Source: Aerococcus urinae (GTDB lineage: Bacteria; Bacillota; Bacilli; Lactobacillales; Aerococcaceae). From it: 64,000 bases of DNA. The notes below the pieces were generated by a model, which worked only from the letters and a program-made list of their open reading frames with translations, was not told the origin of the DNA and ran no database searches. Position 1 is the stretch's first letter. The number at the start of each line of letters is the position of its first letter. The translations under genes and the position numbers were made by a program. Shown here piece after piece: positions 25,650 to 33,669 of this stretch. The stretch spans positions 1,364,001 through 1,428,000 of the forward strand of contig NZ_CP014161.1 in the NCBI RefSeq assembly GCF_001543175.1, given 5' to 3'.

Positions 25650-26379
25650 GGCTCTGCCCTCTTACTAAGTCAACATAGAGTTCATCCAAGCTAGCATCTG
25701 CCTTATTGAAGCGCTGACGGATCTCATGCAAGGTCCCTTGGGCCTTAATTTGCCCCTCATGAAGGAAGATAAAGCGGTCACAGTAGTGTTCAGCGCTGGA
25801 CAGGATATGGGTTGACATTAAAATCGCTGCCCCGGCTTGGCGTTTCTTCAGTAATAATTGGGTAAAGTCATCGATTCCTAGTGGATCTAAGCCGACAAAG
25901 GGTTCATCAATAATGTACAACATGGTATCCACCAGCATGGCACAGACAATCATGACCTTTTGCTTCATGCCCTTAGAAAAATGGATGGGTAACCAATCCA
26001 AGCGTTCGGTCAAACGGAAACGTTCTAAGAGCGGTTTGGCATTAGCCATGGCTTGGTCAGGGTCAATATGGTAGGCCAAGGCGATGATTTGGATATGCTC
26101 GCGCAAAGTGAGCTCTGGATAGAGGATGGGTTGTTCGGGGATATAGCTAAGGGCTTGGCGGTAGGCCTGGCTATCCTCAGCCAGTGAATGGCCATTCACC
26201 AATATTTCCCCCGCACTCGGCTTGAGCAGACCTAAAATATGCTTAATAGTGGTCGATTTTCCAGCCCCATTCAAGCCAATCAAGCCGACAATTTCACCAG
26301 CATGAACGGAAAAATTTAAATCGTGGAGGACCGTATAATTACTATAACCCCCACTTAAATGTTCTACAGATAGTGTCAT
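25639..26379 (-). CDS. ecsA: ABC transporter ATP-binding protein EcsA
   Basis: A 246-residue ATPase. Walker A GLNGAGKST (about 34-42), Q-loop SYIPEQPILYPEL, signature FSKGMKQKV, Walker B MLYIIDEPFVGLD, switch STHILSSA. The signature has K/M in place of the usual GQ, as is common for this subfamily. AAAGGA lies 8 nt before ATG. It is transcribed away from hit, and the cluster ecsAB-hit-YtxH-prsA is conserved in Bacilli. Confidence 0.93.
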   Translation of the reverse strand: MTLSVEHLSGGYSNYTVLHDLNFSVHAGEIVGLIGLNGAGKSTTIKHILGLLKPSAGEILVNGHSLAEDSQAYRQALSYIPEQPILYPELTLREHIQIIALAYHIDPDQAMANAKPLLERFRLTERLDWLPIHFSKGMKQKVMIVCAMLVDTMLYIIDEPFVGLDPLGIDDFTQLLLKKRQAGAAILMSTHILSSAEHYCDRFIFLHEGQIKAQGTLHEIRQRFNKADASLDELYVDLVRGQSHDL

Positions 26380-26494
26380 TTTTCAATTCCTTTGCTATTG
26401 ATAATCTAATCTTAAGACCTCATTTTACACCTAGTTTAGCAAATATCCAGAATTTTTTCGATCAGGGACGGCCGAAAAAATCCCCGTAGAAAAA

Positions 26495-26523
26495 TTGTGA
26501 CTTACCCAGGCTTGTGATAAACT
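26495..26523 (+). promoter_or_regulatory. Promoter of hit
   Basis: TTGTGA, 17 bp, TAAACT. The -10 ends 40 bp before the hit start. Confidence 0.65.
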
Positions 26524-26563
26524 TAAGCTAAATGAATAAGTCAATTAGAGAGGACGATATATC

Positions 26564-26992
26564 ATGGAAGATTGCATTTTCTGTAAAATTGCAAACCGGG
26601 AAATCCCCACTAATCTAGTCTACGAAGACGAAGTAGTCACTGCTTTCTTAGATAATTCTCAAGTTACCAAGGGGCACACCCTACTCGTTCCCAAAAAACA
26701 TTTAAAAGATATTTTTGACTACGATGTCAAAGATGCTGGCGCTATTTTTAGACGGATTCCTATTATTGTCGAAGCCATTAAGAAGGCCTACCCAGACGTT
26801 CAAGGGATTAACATCTTAAATAACAACGGTGAAATTGCCTATCAATCGGTCTTCCACTCTCACATTCACATCATTCCTCGCTACCAAAAAGAGGAAGGTT
26901 TTGCTGTCAAATTTACCAATAACGGTGACAATTATAGTGATGAAGACTTAGCCAAAATTGCTAAAACCATTAACGAAAATATTGAGGTGTAG
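26564..26992 (+). CDS. hit: HIT family protein
   Basis: A 142-residue HIT protein that hydrolyses nucleoside 5'-phosphoramidates or dinucleotides. The N-terminal DCIFCKIANREIPTNLVYED has the zinc-type CxxC, and SHIHIIPRY (about 97-105) supplies the histidine triad HxHxH. NNNGEIAYQSVFHSHIH is the typical run into the triad. AGAGGA lies 9 nt before ATG. It is followed by a YtxH-type protein 3 nt away. Confidence 0.95.
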   Translation: MEDCIFCKIANREIPTNLVYEDEVVTAFLDNSQVTKGHTLLVPKKHLKDIFDYDVKDAGAIFRRIPIIVEAIKKAYPDVQGINILNNNGEIAYQSVFHSHIHIIPRYQKEEGFAVKFTNNGDNYSDEDLAKIAKTINENIEV

Positions 26993-26995
26993 TCG

Positions 26996-27382
26996 ATGTT
27001 AAAAGCATTTTTAAAAGGTTTGGGCTTGGGCGCCCTGCTTGCGGGTTCTTATGCCCTCTTAAAAACGCCCCATTCCGGCGAAACCAACCGCCGCATTCTA
27101 AAAGATTATTCTAAACGTTTATCAGGAGCAGCCACCGACCTGACTGGCTCTCTAGCAGAAACCCAAGTGGCCATTAGCGATTTAGCCAACCAAGGCATGC
27201 AAACCCTAGGCTCAGCCCGGGACGACATCCAACTGGCTATCCGCGACTTCCAACGCACAGCCGTGCCCCAAATGAACCGTATCCAAGAGCAAGTCGCCCA
27301 ATTACAGGCCGATGTGGATAATTCTGCCCTCTTAAATGGGTCAGCAGATAGTGATGAAAGGGCCGATAAGGACGACGAATAG
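26996..27382 (+). CDS. YtxH-like small membrane protein
   Basis: A 128-residue protein with one N-terminal membrane segment (FLKGLGLGALLAGSYALLK) followed by amphipathic helical heptads (about 40-110), a layout of YtxH-domain gas-vesicle-like or stress proteins. A conserved companion of hit in Lactobacillales. GAGGTG overlaps the hit end and lies 5 nt before ATG. No enzyme motif. Function unknown, presumably membrane-associated. Confidence 0.75.
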   Translation: MLKAFLKGLGLGALLAGSYALLKTPHSGETNRRILKDYSKRLSGAATDLTGSLAETQVAISDLANQGMQTLGSARDDIQLAIRDFQRTAVPQMNRIQEQVAQLQADVDNSALLNGSADSDERADKDDE

Positions 27383-27400
27383 TCCTAAGATAGTAAGAGA

Positions 27401-27442
27401 AAAGAAGTTTAAGAATCTTTGAAGGTTCTTAGACTTCTTTTC
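27401..27442 (+). terminator. Terminator after hit-YtxH
   Basis: AGAAGTtTAAGAA pairs with TTCTTAgACTTCT, then TTTTC. It separates hit-YtxH from prsA, which has its own promoter. Confidence 0.7.
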
Positions 27443-27449
27443 ATTAGGA

Positions 27450-27478
27450 TTGAGTTAGAATAAGAGCTGTGCTATATT
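27450..27478 (+). promoter_or_regulatory. Promoter of prsA
   Basis: TTGAGT, 17 bp, TATATT; both boxes have one or two mismatches to consensus. The -10 ends 39 bp before the prsA ATG. Confidence 0.75.
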
Positions 27479-27517
27479 TTTAGAGTATATTGAATGAAAT
27501 GATTAGGAGTTTGATTT

Positions 27518-28552
27518 ATGAAATTTAAGAAAAAATTCACCCTAGGCCTAGTATCCAGTCTATGTGCCTTCACCCTGGCGGCTTGCCAAAGTCAAAGCAA
27601 TGATAGCGCTGTGGCGACCGGTGATGATATTAAAATTACCCAAGGTCAACTGAATGACCAAATGAAGAAAGTTGCCGGCGATCAAACCCTTCGCCAACTC
27701 ATCCTTTCTGAAATCTCTAAACAAGAAGTCGGCAAGGATCGCTATAAGGAAATTGAACAAGAAACTGACCAACAAATTGCAGCAACCAAGGCCCAAGTTG
27801 GTGACAATGACAAATTCCAAAATGTCCTCAAAAGTTCCGGCGTGCCTTCTGAAGAAGCCTACAAAGAATCACTAATCCAATACACCCTCACCCAAGAGGC
27901 CCTCAAGAAAAATATCCCAGTTTCTGACGAAGAATTAAAAAAAGCCTACGAAGACTATGAACCTGCTGCGGAAATTTCGCATATCTTAGTAGAAGATGAA
28001 AACGAAGCCAAGGATATCATCAAACAATTAGACCAAGGTGGCGACTTTAGTGCTTTAGCTAAAGAACACAGTAAAGACCCAGGCAGCAAAGAAAAAGGGG
28101 GATCTTTAGGCCAAGTTGAAAAAGGCCAAATGGTCAAAGAATTTGAAGATGCCGCCTTCAAACTAAACGAAGGCGAATACACCAAGGAACCGGTTAAATC
28201 TCAATACGGTTACCACGTCATTAAATTAGATAAAAAGGGTCAAAAAGGTAGCTTTGAAGATGAAAAAGATAAGCTAGCTGAACAAGTGAAGAATAAGAAA
28301 ATGCAAGATCCTTCCACCCTCCTCCAAGTCACCAGTGATCTCTTGAAGAAATACAATATTGACATTAAGGACTCCGACCTAAAATCTGCACTCGACCAAT
28401 TCAAACCTAAAGAAGAGGACAAGAAGGCAGATAAAAATTCCAAAGAAGAATCAAAAGACCAAGACAAAAAAGAAGAAAATAAAGACGACCAAAAACAAGG
28501 TCAAAAAGAACAAGATAATAGCCAAAGTCAGTCAGAATCTGATAAAAAATAG
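27518..28552 (+). CDS. prsA: Foldase PrsA, lipoprotein
   Basis: A 344-residue lipoprotein and peptidyl-prolyl isomerase that folds exported proteins at the membrane-wall interface. Signal peptide with lipobox LAAC (Cys23 in TLAACQS). The rotamase (parvulin) domain spans about 145-240: ISHILVEDENEAKDII, GSLGQVEKGQMV and YGYHVIKLD. An unusually long, highly charged C-terminal tail (about 290-344; EEDKKADKNSKEE then Q/N/S) is likely disordered and may reach into the wall. AGGAG precedes ATG by 7 nt. Probably helps export surface proteins such as the large collagen-like one (inference). Confidence 0.95.
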   Translation: MKFKKKFTLGLVSSLCAFTLAACQSQSNDSAVATGDDIKITQGQLNDQMKKVAGDQTLRQLILSEISKQEVGKDRYKEIEQETDQQIAATKAQVGDNDKFQNVLKSSGVPSEEAYKESLIQYTLTQEALKKNIPVSDEELKKAYEDYEPAAEISHILVEDENEAKDIIKQLDQGGDFSALAKEHSKDPGSKEKGGSLGQVEKGQMVKEFEDAAFKLNEGEYTKEPVKSQYGYHVIKLDKKGQKGSFEDEKDKLAEQVKNKKMQDPSTLLQVTSDLLKKYNIDIKDSDLKSALDQFKPKEEDKKADKNSKEESKDQDKKEENKDDQKQGQKEQDNSQSQSESDKK

Positions 28553-28561
28553 TCTATCAGT

Positions 28562-28606
28562 AAAAGAGCATGCTCCGAGGGATCTCCTCGGAGCATGCTC
28601 TTTTTA
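28562..28606. terminator. Bidirectional terminator prsA / GT8
   Basis: A perfect 18 bp stem AAAGAGCATGCTCCGAGG/CCTCGGAGCATGCTCTTT with T run on the plus strand and A-rich run opposite; the converging glycosyltransferase stop lies 3 nt away. Confidence 0.88.
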
Positions 28607-28608
28607 CT

Positions 28609-29433
28609 TTATTTGGAATGGGTAAATAATTTCCGTTTATGGTCATAGTGGGCATAAAGCAGGCCAAAGTTATCTAAGTGCCTACTTTGCCAAGGTTTTT
28701 TCTTCCCACAAAAATGTAAGAGAACGCTGTGGTTAACCACCCAATCGGGAGGCCACTCCCCTTCACTAATCAATTCATAAAGTTTGCTATAACGGACATC
28801 ATAGTTATAGAAATGGTCGGGTAAGTCAAAAATATACTGACTGTATAAGGCATTGAGGACATCCTGGTCAGGTAGAATTAGTTGATAGCGGTTTTCCTTT
28901 ATAAACTCAAAAATATCCTCTGCCTTCACCTTTTGTCGGATAACCTTAAGATTCATTAATAAAACTCCAGAATTATAATAGTGGTCAGCCTGGCTATTCC
29001 CTAAGCGCAATTTATTAATCTGGTCAGTAATCTTAGTTAGTTTAGCGTGGCTGGCCGCACCATATAAATGATCGCCTAGGTCGGTCTCGTATAAGGGCAC
29101 TAAGTCATTGATGCAAAGAATATCCGCATCCAAATAGAGAATCTTTTCTAGCTGGTCGGGTAAGAAATAGTGGGCTAGCAAGCGATAATAGATGGTCTCT
29201 GGATAACGTTTAGAAACCGGTGCATCTTGAAAAATATCTGGATCAATAAGCACCGGGTGGTAGGTCATGCCCATAGCTTGTAAAAAGCGATCGATTTTGT
29301 CGTGGGCCGCCAGGGGCTGCTTCTGTAAGATATAGACTTGATAGTCATGCTTGGCTGTGTTTTTATAGATAGAGTAAAGCGTGGTTAACATAGGCTCCAC
29401 ATAGTGGTCATCAACGGCAAATAATAAGTTCAT
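28609..29433 (-). CDS. Family 8 glycosyltransferase
   Basis: A 274-residue GT-A fold enzyme of family GT8 (UDP-glucose or UDP-galactose transferases). NLLFAVDDHYVEPMLTTLYSI at the start, ETIYYRLLAHYFLP, the metal-binding DxD in YLDADILC (about 97-103), and YYNSGVLLMNL. The C-terminal HFCGKKKPW fits the HxxGxxKPW motif of the family. No signal peptide, so cytosolic. GT8 proteins in lactic bacteria modify lipooligosaccharide-like or wall glycans. Acceptor unknown. AAGGAG lies 7 nt before ATG. Confidence 0.9.
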   Translation of the reverse strand: MNLLFAVDDHYVEPMLTTLYSIYKNTAKHDYQVYILQKQPLAAHDKIDRFLQAMGMTYHPVLIDPDIFQDAPVSKRYPETIYYRLLAHYFLPDQLEKILYLDADILCINDLVPLYETDLGDHLYGAASHAKLTKITDQINKLRLGNSQADHYYNSGVLLMNLKVIRQKVKAEDIFEFIKENRYQLILPDQDVLNALYSQYIFDLPDHFYNYDVRYSKLYELISEGEWPPDWVVNHSVLLHFCGKKKPWQSRHLDNFGLLYAHYDHKRKLFTHSK

Positions 29434-29528
29434 TCCATAGCTCCTTGACTGAAAAATAGCTTAAACTTACTTTACCATGCCCAGATAAATTAAAGCCCAA
29501 GAAGTCAAAGCTTAATAAATTCTCAACA

Positions 29529-29646
29529 AAAAGAGTGCGACAGGCGCACCAAAGAGCAAGACCACTGGAAGAAAATTGCAAAAGCACAGCAAACTGTGCG
29601 TTGGAATTTTCTGAAGTGGACGCTTGCTCTGCGCCTGGAGCAGGTT
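29529..29646 (+). repeat. Full copy of dispersed hairpin element
   Basis: Best-formed copy. From AAAAGAGTGCGACAGGCGC to GCGCCTGGAGCAGGTT. Nested stems: AGGCGC/GCGCCT, AGAGCAAG/CTTGCTCT, CCACT/AGTGG, AGAAAATT/AATTTTCT and GCACAG/CTGTGC. Between the CCACT stem and the next stem is a purine-rich internal loop (GGA on one strand, GA on the other). It is followed directly by another copy. Confidence 0.8.
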
Positions 29647-29650
29647 AAAA

Positions 29651-29820
29651 AAAAGTACGACGGGTGCGCCAAAGATCGATAGAGCTACACATACTATATC
29701 TGTACGTCGCTTTGCTTCCTACAGCTATAGCAACTGGAAGGGAATGGCGTAAGGATTCTCAAAGGGAATTTGTCGTCATTTTCTGAAGCGGACGTTCGTC
29801 ATGTGTCTGGAGCTCGTTTT
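29651..29820 (+). repeat. Long variant of dispersed hairpin element
   Basis: About 170 nt. AAAGTACGACGGGTGCGCC at the 5' side, CAACTGGAAG and TTTTCTGAAGCGGACG inside, GTCTGGAGCTCGTTTT at the end. It carries an extra arm GAGCTACACATAC...GTACG...ACAGCTATAGC (TAGCTGTAG-type pairing) absent in the other copies. Tandem with the copy before it. Confidence 0.7.
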
Positions 29821-29840
29821 GATTAGACAGTCCATATATT

Positions 29841-29878
29841 AAAAAGGGGATCGGAACAATGGTCCCGATCCCCTTTTT
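29841..29878 (-). terminator. Terminator of yhaO-yhaN-yhaM
   Basis: AAAAAGGGGATCGG...CCGATCCCCTTTTT stem with runs on both sides, just past the yhaM stop on the minus strand. Confidence 0.88.
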
Positions 29879-29887
29879 CAATTCTCA

Positions 29888-30853
29888 TTAAATATTTTGG
29901 TAATAGTCATCACTCGGATGGTAGAAAGAACGTCCTTCTAAGCCCATAATTTTTGGCGTAAATTCACCAGGCTCAACATCCTTTAAGTGACTGGTCATCA
30001 TATTAATCTTTGCATCCAGGTCATCCACCCGATGAAGGATTTCAGCTTCCAAGAGGCGTGGTGTTACTGGACTACCGAATTCATTCCTCCCGTGGTGGGC
30101 AAGAATCATATGTTTGAGTAAGACCACTGCTTCTTCATCTTGGCGGTAGCCTAGCTGTTCTGCGGTGAGGGAAATTTTTTGTCCCATCAAAGAGATATGG
30201 CCAATAAGGTTCCCCTCAATCGAATAATCTCCACTTAAAGGATCTACAAATTCAATCACCTTAGCGGCATCATGGAGGATAACCCCGGCATAAAGCAAGC
30301 TTTTATCTACATTAGGGTAAAGTTTAGCAATCGCTTGAGCCAGGCGTAACATGGAAACGGTGTGGAAGGCTAATCCTCCAACAAAGGCATGGTGGTGGCG
30401 TTTGGCAGCTGGATATTGGTAGAAAATATCATCGTATTCGGTCATGATGCTGCCCACAATTTTCTTGAGCACAGGGTGCATAATGCTTTTGATCCCCGCT
30501 TCAATTTCAGCCTTCATATCTTCTACCTTCATAGGTCCGTCAGCAATAAACAAGGTAGGGTCATTGGGTTCACCATCATGGGCTAGACGCAAACCCGAAA
30601 TCTTCACTTGAGGTTGACCATTATATAATTCCCGGTGCCCCTTTAACCGGACTACCCGACCACTTTGAAAGGCCTCCACTTCATCTTCCATAGCACTCCA
30701 ATACATGCCATCAATAGTTCCCGACTTATCTTGGAAGGTAAAGGCAATGAAGTCGCGTCCATTGCGGTCAGTACGTACATTGGCATTTTTTATCAAAATA
30801 TAGAGATCAAATTTTTCATTTTGAGGGATTTCATAAATTAAGCGCTTATCCAT
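29888..30853 (-). CDS. yhaM: 3'-5' exoribonuclease YhaM
   Basis: A 321-residue metal-dependent exonuclease acting on RNA and ssDNA. An OB-fold comes first (about 15-95: DLYILIKNANVRTDRNGRDF, IDGMYWSAME), then an HD domain: HHHAFVGGLAFHTVSML (about 157-173) and ILHDAAKVIEF (about 193-203), with LLKHMILAHHG and EILHRVDDLDAKINMM. Length is typical. Shine-Dalgarno GAAAGGAAG is about 13 nt upstream. It is the last gene of yhaO-yhaN-yhaM, the same order as in Bacillus. Confidence 0.95.
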   Translation of the reverse strand: MDKRLIYEIPQNEKFDLYILIKNANVRTDRNGRDFIAFTFQDKSGTIDGMYWSAMEDEVEAFQSGRVVRLKGHRELYNGQPQVKISGLRLAHDGEPNDPTLFIADGPMKVEDMKAEIEAGIKSIMHPVLKKIVGSIMTEYDDIFYQYPAAKRHHHAFVGGLAFHTVSMLRLAQAIAKLYPNVDKSLLYAGVILHDAAKVIEFVDPLSGDYSIEGNLIGHISLMGQKISLTAEQLGYRQDEEAVVLLKHMILAHHGRNEFGSPVTPRLLEAEILHRVDDLDAKINMMTSHLKDVEPGEFTPKIMGLEGRSFYHPSDDYYQNI

Positions 30854-30873
30854 AAATTAAGTTGGCTTCCTTT

Positions 30874-33645
30874 CTATGCTTCTAAGTGATGAACTTGGCC
30901 GGAATGTAAGCCTTGGGTAATTTCTAGGTCAAAGGTAAAGACAATAATTTGACGGGATAGACTCTTTTCTTTCAAGAAGCGATATATATTTTGCCGGTAT
31001 TCTTGGTCTAAATGAGCAAAACCTTCGTCGATCAGAATCGGTAGGTCTTGGTGCCCAAGTTGGGCATCTAAAAAGGCAAACCGCATAGCCACGAATAAGA
31101 GAGCCTTCTCTCCCCGAGAGAGTTGGTTAACGCTGATCCATTGGCCTTGAATGGGTTGATAGACTTCGACACTGTCATCAGTGTAGCGCATCTTTTCAAA
31201 TTTAGTATTGGTTAAATCGAAGAGATAGCGATTGGCTTGGGCAAGAACTCGTTGGACCGTATCTTGGCCTTGTCCCAGAGTCGCTTCCTCCATCGTCTTA
31301 GCTGCCAAAGTATCGCTAGCCCAAGCGACTGCGGTATCATAGGATTGGTCAACTTGTTCTTGCTTGTCTTGTTCCATGGCTTGTAAGGCTTGGCTGTTTT
31401 TCATTTGCTTCAATTGATTTTCAAGCCGAGCAATATCAGCAAGTAGGGCTTGTCTTTGGCCTTCATAGCTATTGATTTGGTCTTTTGTGGCCTTAATTTG
31501 TTCGCTAACTTCCGCTTCATCTTCATTTAAAGCCGAAGCCTTTTTATCCAAATATTGGTTTAAGAGTTGGTAGCGAGCTTCTTTGTCCTTAAATTGACCA
31601 TAGGCAGTCAAGGCCTTTTCTAGGTCCGCACGGTCACTTAAGTTGTATTGTTTTAAGAAGTTCTCCTCAGTTTTTTCAAGTTGGTCAATATGGTCAGCTA
31701 ACTGGCTGAGACGGGCTTGCTTGGCTTTTTGTTCTTGGTCTTCATAATCAAGATTGGCCGCATAAACCCGGTAATTGTGGTAGTCATCCTCAAACTGTTG
31801 GAATAAGGAGTCCAGTGACAAGGCCTGATTATTGCTTGCTTGGCGGTAATCTGACCATTCCGCTTGGTGGGCTTGACCAAAAGCGCCTGCTCCACTTTGA
31901 TGGATTAGTTGGTTAATTTCCTCTTCCAGGTCTTCAATTTGTTTCACATAGTCGGTTTGTAGCCAAACCAGGGGCATGATGTAAGAAGACCCACCCTTAG
32001 CTCGTAAGAAAGCTTCTAAATCCTCGGTGAATTGCTTGGATTCTTCCTCTAGTTCTGCGATTTGTTGGTTTTGATTATCGATTTGTCGTTGGATTTCAGC
32101 CGTTTCACTGTCAATGTCACGTAAGTCTAATTGATAGGCCTTCTCTTCTTCATTAACATAGTGTTTACCTTTGCGTTCTTGGAACCAAGCAATTAAGACA
32201 AAGATTAATCCAAGTATTAAAGCTGGCATCCCTGCTCCCCGCCAGAAAGGGCTGGTGTGGAAGAGCGAAATCGCATAGCAAATTAGACCAACAGCTAATA
32301 AAGTCATCCCAATCGGACGAATCCAGGACTGGGTATATTTATAAACAGTGGCTTTGAAATCATCATAGTTACTGGAAATCTCTTGCCGTTCTTGGCCAAG
32401 ACTTTCCCGGTCTTCCATCAAGTTTTCTAGGCCGGCTTTGGTATTTTTGTAGAAGACCCGGCGGCTATCGATAGCTTTTTGGCGCTTTTGCCATTCTTCG
32501 CGCTCTTCATCGGTGAAATCACGCGGCAATTCATCGATGGATTCAGCTCCTAAAGCTGAAAGTAAACGAGTTTCTTGGTAACGTTTCTCGACAATTTGAT
32601 CATGGAGGTTCTCATTTTGCCGAATTTGTTCTCGGTAAGCTCGGGCTTCTGCCAGCATTTGATCACTAATGCCGAGATGGTCGCTGATCCATTGTCCTCC
32701 GCTATTCAGTTCTTCTTCGGGCTCTGCCTTTGCTTCTACAGAATCCATGATCACAAAGCCTTCAGGGTTAAGCTCCTGATACTCCTCAACCAAGCGGTCT
32801 TTGGTGTTCACAATGTTTTGCCATTGGTCAACATCCTGGTCTGAAAAACGTGGTCCATCATATTGGGCAAGTTCAAAGCCCAATGCCACCCGCTCTTCAT
32901 CAGAGGCGCTCTGTTGGTCAGCCTTTTCTAAGTCCATTAAGCTTTGGCGAGCATTTTGTTCAGCACTCTGAACTTCTGCCAAGGCCGCCTTTTTTTCTGA
33001 CAATTCTTGGTCCAAGTCAAAATAGGTGTCTTCCTCTTGACGGGCAGCCAGCAAGTCTTGGTTTTGTCTTTCTAATTCAACCATTTCTTGATTAAGCTTA
33101 GGATTTTGTCCTTGGGGCCGGTAGAGGCTGTCGGCGTCCGCTTGTAATTGGTCGATTTCCTGTCTGAGAGAGAGCTTACCGGTCACACCTAAGTTGACTA
33201 AACTGCGGGCAAAATCTTCTTCCGATTCCCAGATAAATTGCATTAAATCAGGCTCAGTAAAGCCAAAATAGGCTAAATAAGTGTCCCTGGTCAAATCCCC
33301 AAAAAGTTGTTTAAAATGATCGACTTCTTGGGCCTCTTGGCCTGCAAAAGACATTTTTAAGACTTGCTTACCATTCGCCCGGGTGCGTTCAATGGCACAA
33401 TCGCCCCATTGGGTATCCTTAAAATATAGACGCCCCCCGAAACGGACTTGGTCATTGGTATCGAAATCACGGCTCCCCTTACGGCGTTGGTTGGGAAAAC
33501 CGAACATGATACTTAGAACGAAGCTCATCAAAGTGGATTTTCCCGACCCGTTTGGACCTAGGAAAACATTAAAGTCATCCGTCAATTGAAATTGGCGGTG
33601 GACAAATTTCCCATAGCCAAAGATGTCGATTGCTTGTAGTTTCAT
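30874..33645 (-). CDS. yhaN: YhaN-type SMC/Rad50-like ATPase with membrane segments
   Basis: A 923-residue ABC-type ATPase with head domains at both ends and a long coiled coil. Walker A FLGPNGSGKSTLMSF is near the N-terminus; signature LSRGEKALLFVAMRFAFLDA and Walker B LPILIDEGFAHLD at the C-terminus. About 440-510 has two hydrophobic helices (IGMTLLAVGLICYAISLF and MPALILGLIFVLIAWF) splitting the coiled coil, so the protein is probably membrane-tethered, unlike Rad50/SbcC. It partners YhaO, as Rad50 does Mre11. Role in Firmicutes is not well defined; DNA end processing or repair is likely. GGAGGA precedes ATG. Confidence 0.92.
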   Translation of the reverse strand: MKLQAIDIFGYGKFVHRQFQLTDDFNVFLGPNGSGKSTLMSFVLSIMFGFPNQRRKGSRDFDTNDQVRFGGRLYFKDTQWGDCAIERTRANGKQVLKMSFAGQEAQEVDHFKQLFGDLTRDTYLAYFGFTEPDLMQFIWESEEDFARSLVNLGVTGKLSLRQEIDQLQADADSLYRPQGQNPKLNQEMVELERQNQDLLAARQEEDTYFDLDQELSEKKAALAEVQSAEQNARQSLMDLEKADQQSASDEERVALGFELAQYDGPRFSDQDVDQWQNIVNTKDRLVEEYQELNPEGFVIMDSVEAKAEPEEELNSGGQWISDHLGISDQMLAEARAYREQIRQNENLHDQIVEKRYQETRLLSALGAESIDELPRDFTDEEREEWQKRQKAIDSRRVFYKNTKAGLENLMEDRESLGQERQEISSNYDDFKATVYKYTQSWIRPIGMTLLAVGLICYAISLFHTSPFWRGAGMPALILGLIFVLIAWFQERKGKHYVNEEEKAYQLDLRDIDSETAEIQRQIDNQNQQIAELEEESKQFTEDLEAFLRAKGGSSYIMPLVWLQTDYVKQIEDLEEEINQLIHQSGAGAFGQAHQAEWSDYRQASNNQALSLDSLFQQFEDDYHNYRVYAANLDYEDQEQKAKQARLSQLADHIDQLEKTEENFLKQYNLSDRADLEKALTAYGQFKDKEARYQLLNQYLDKKASALNEDEAEVSEQIKATKDQINSYEGQRQALLADIARLENQLKQMKNSQALQAMEQDKQEQVDQSYDTAVAWASDTLAAKTMEEATLGQGQDTVQRVLAQANRYLFDLTNTKFEKMRYTDDSVEVYQPIQGQWISVNQLSRGEKALLFVAMRFAFLDAQLGHQDLPILIDEGFAHLDQEYRQNIYRFLKEKSLSRQIIVFTFDLEITQGLHSGQVHHLEA

Positions 33646-33669
33646 TTGTTATGATTCCTCCGTGCTTGC

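Noticed and set aside
29520-29830. Could the tandem hairpins be a CRISPR array?
   Set aside because: The repeated units have long internal stems, variable length and no regular spacers; no cas gene is in the window.
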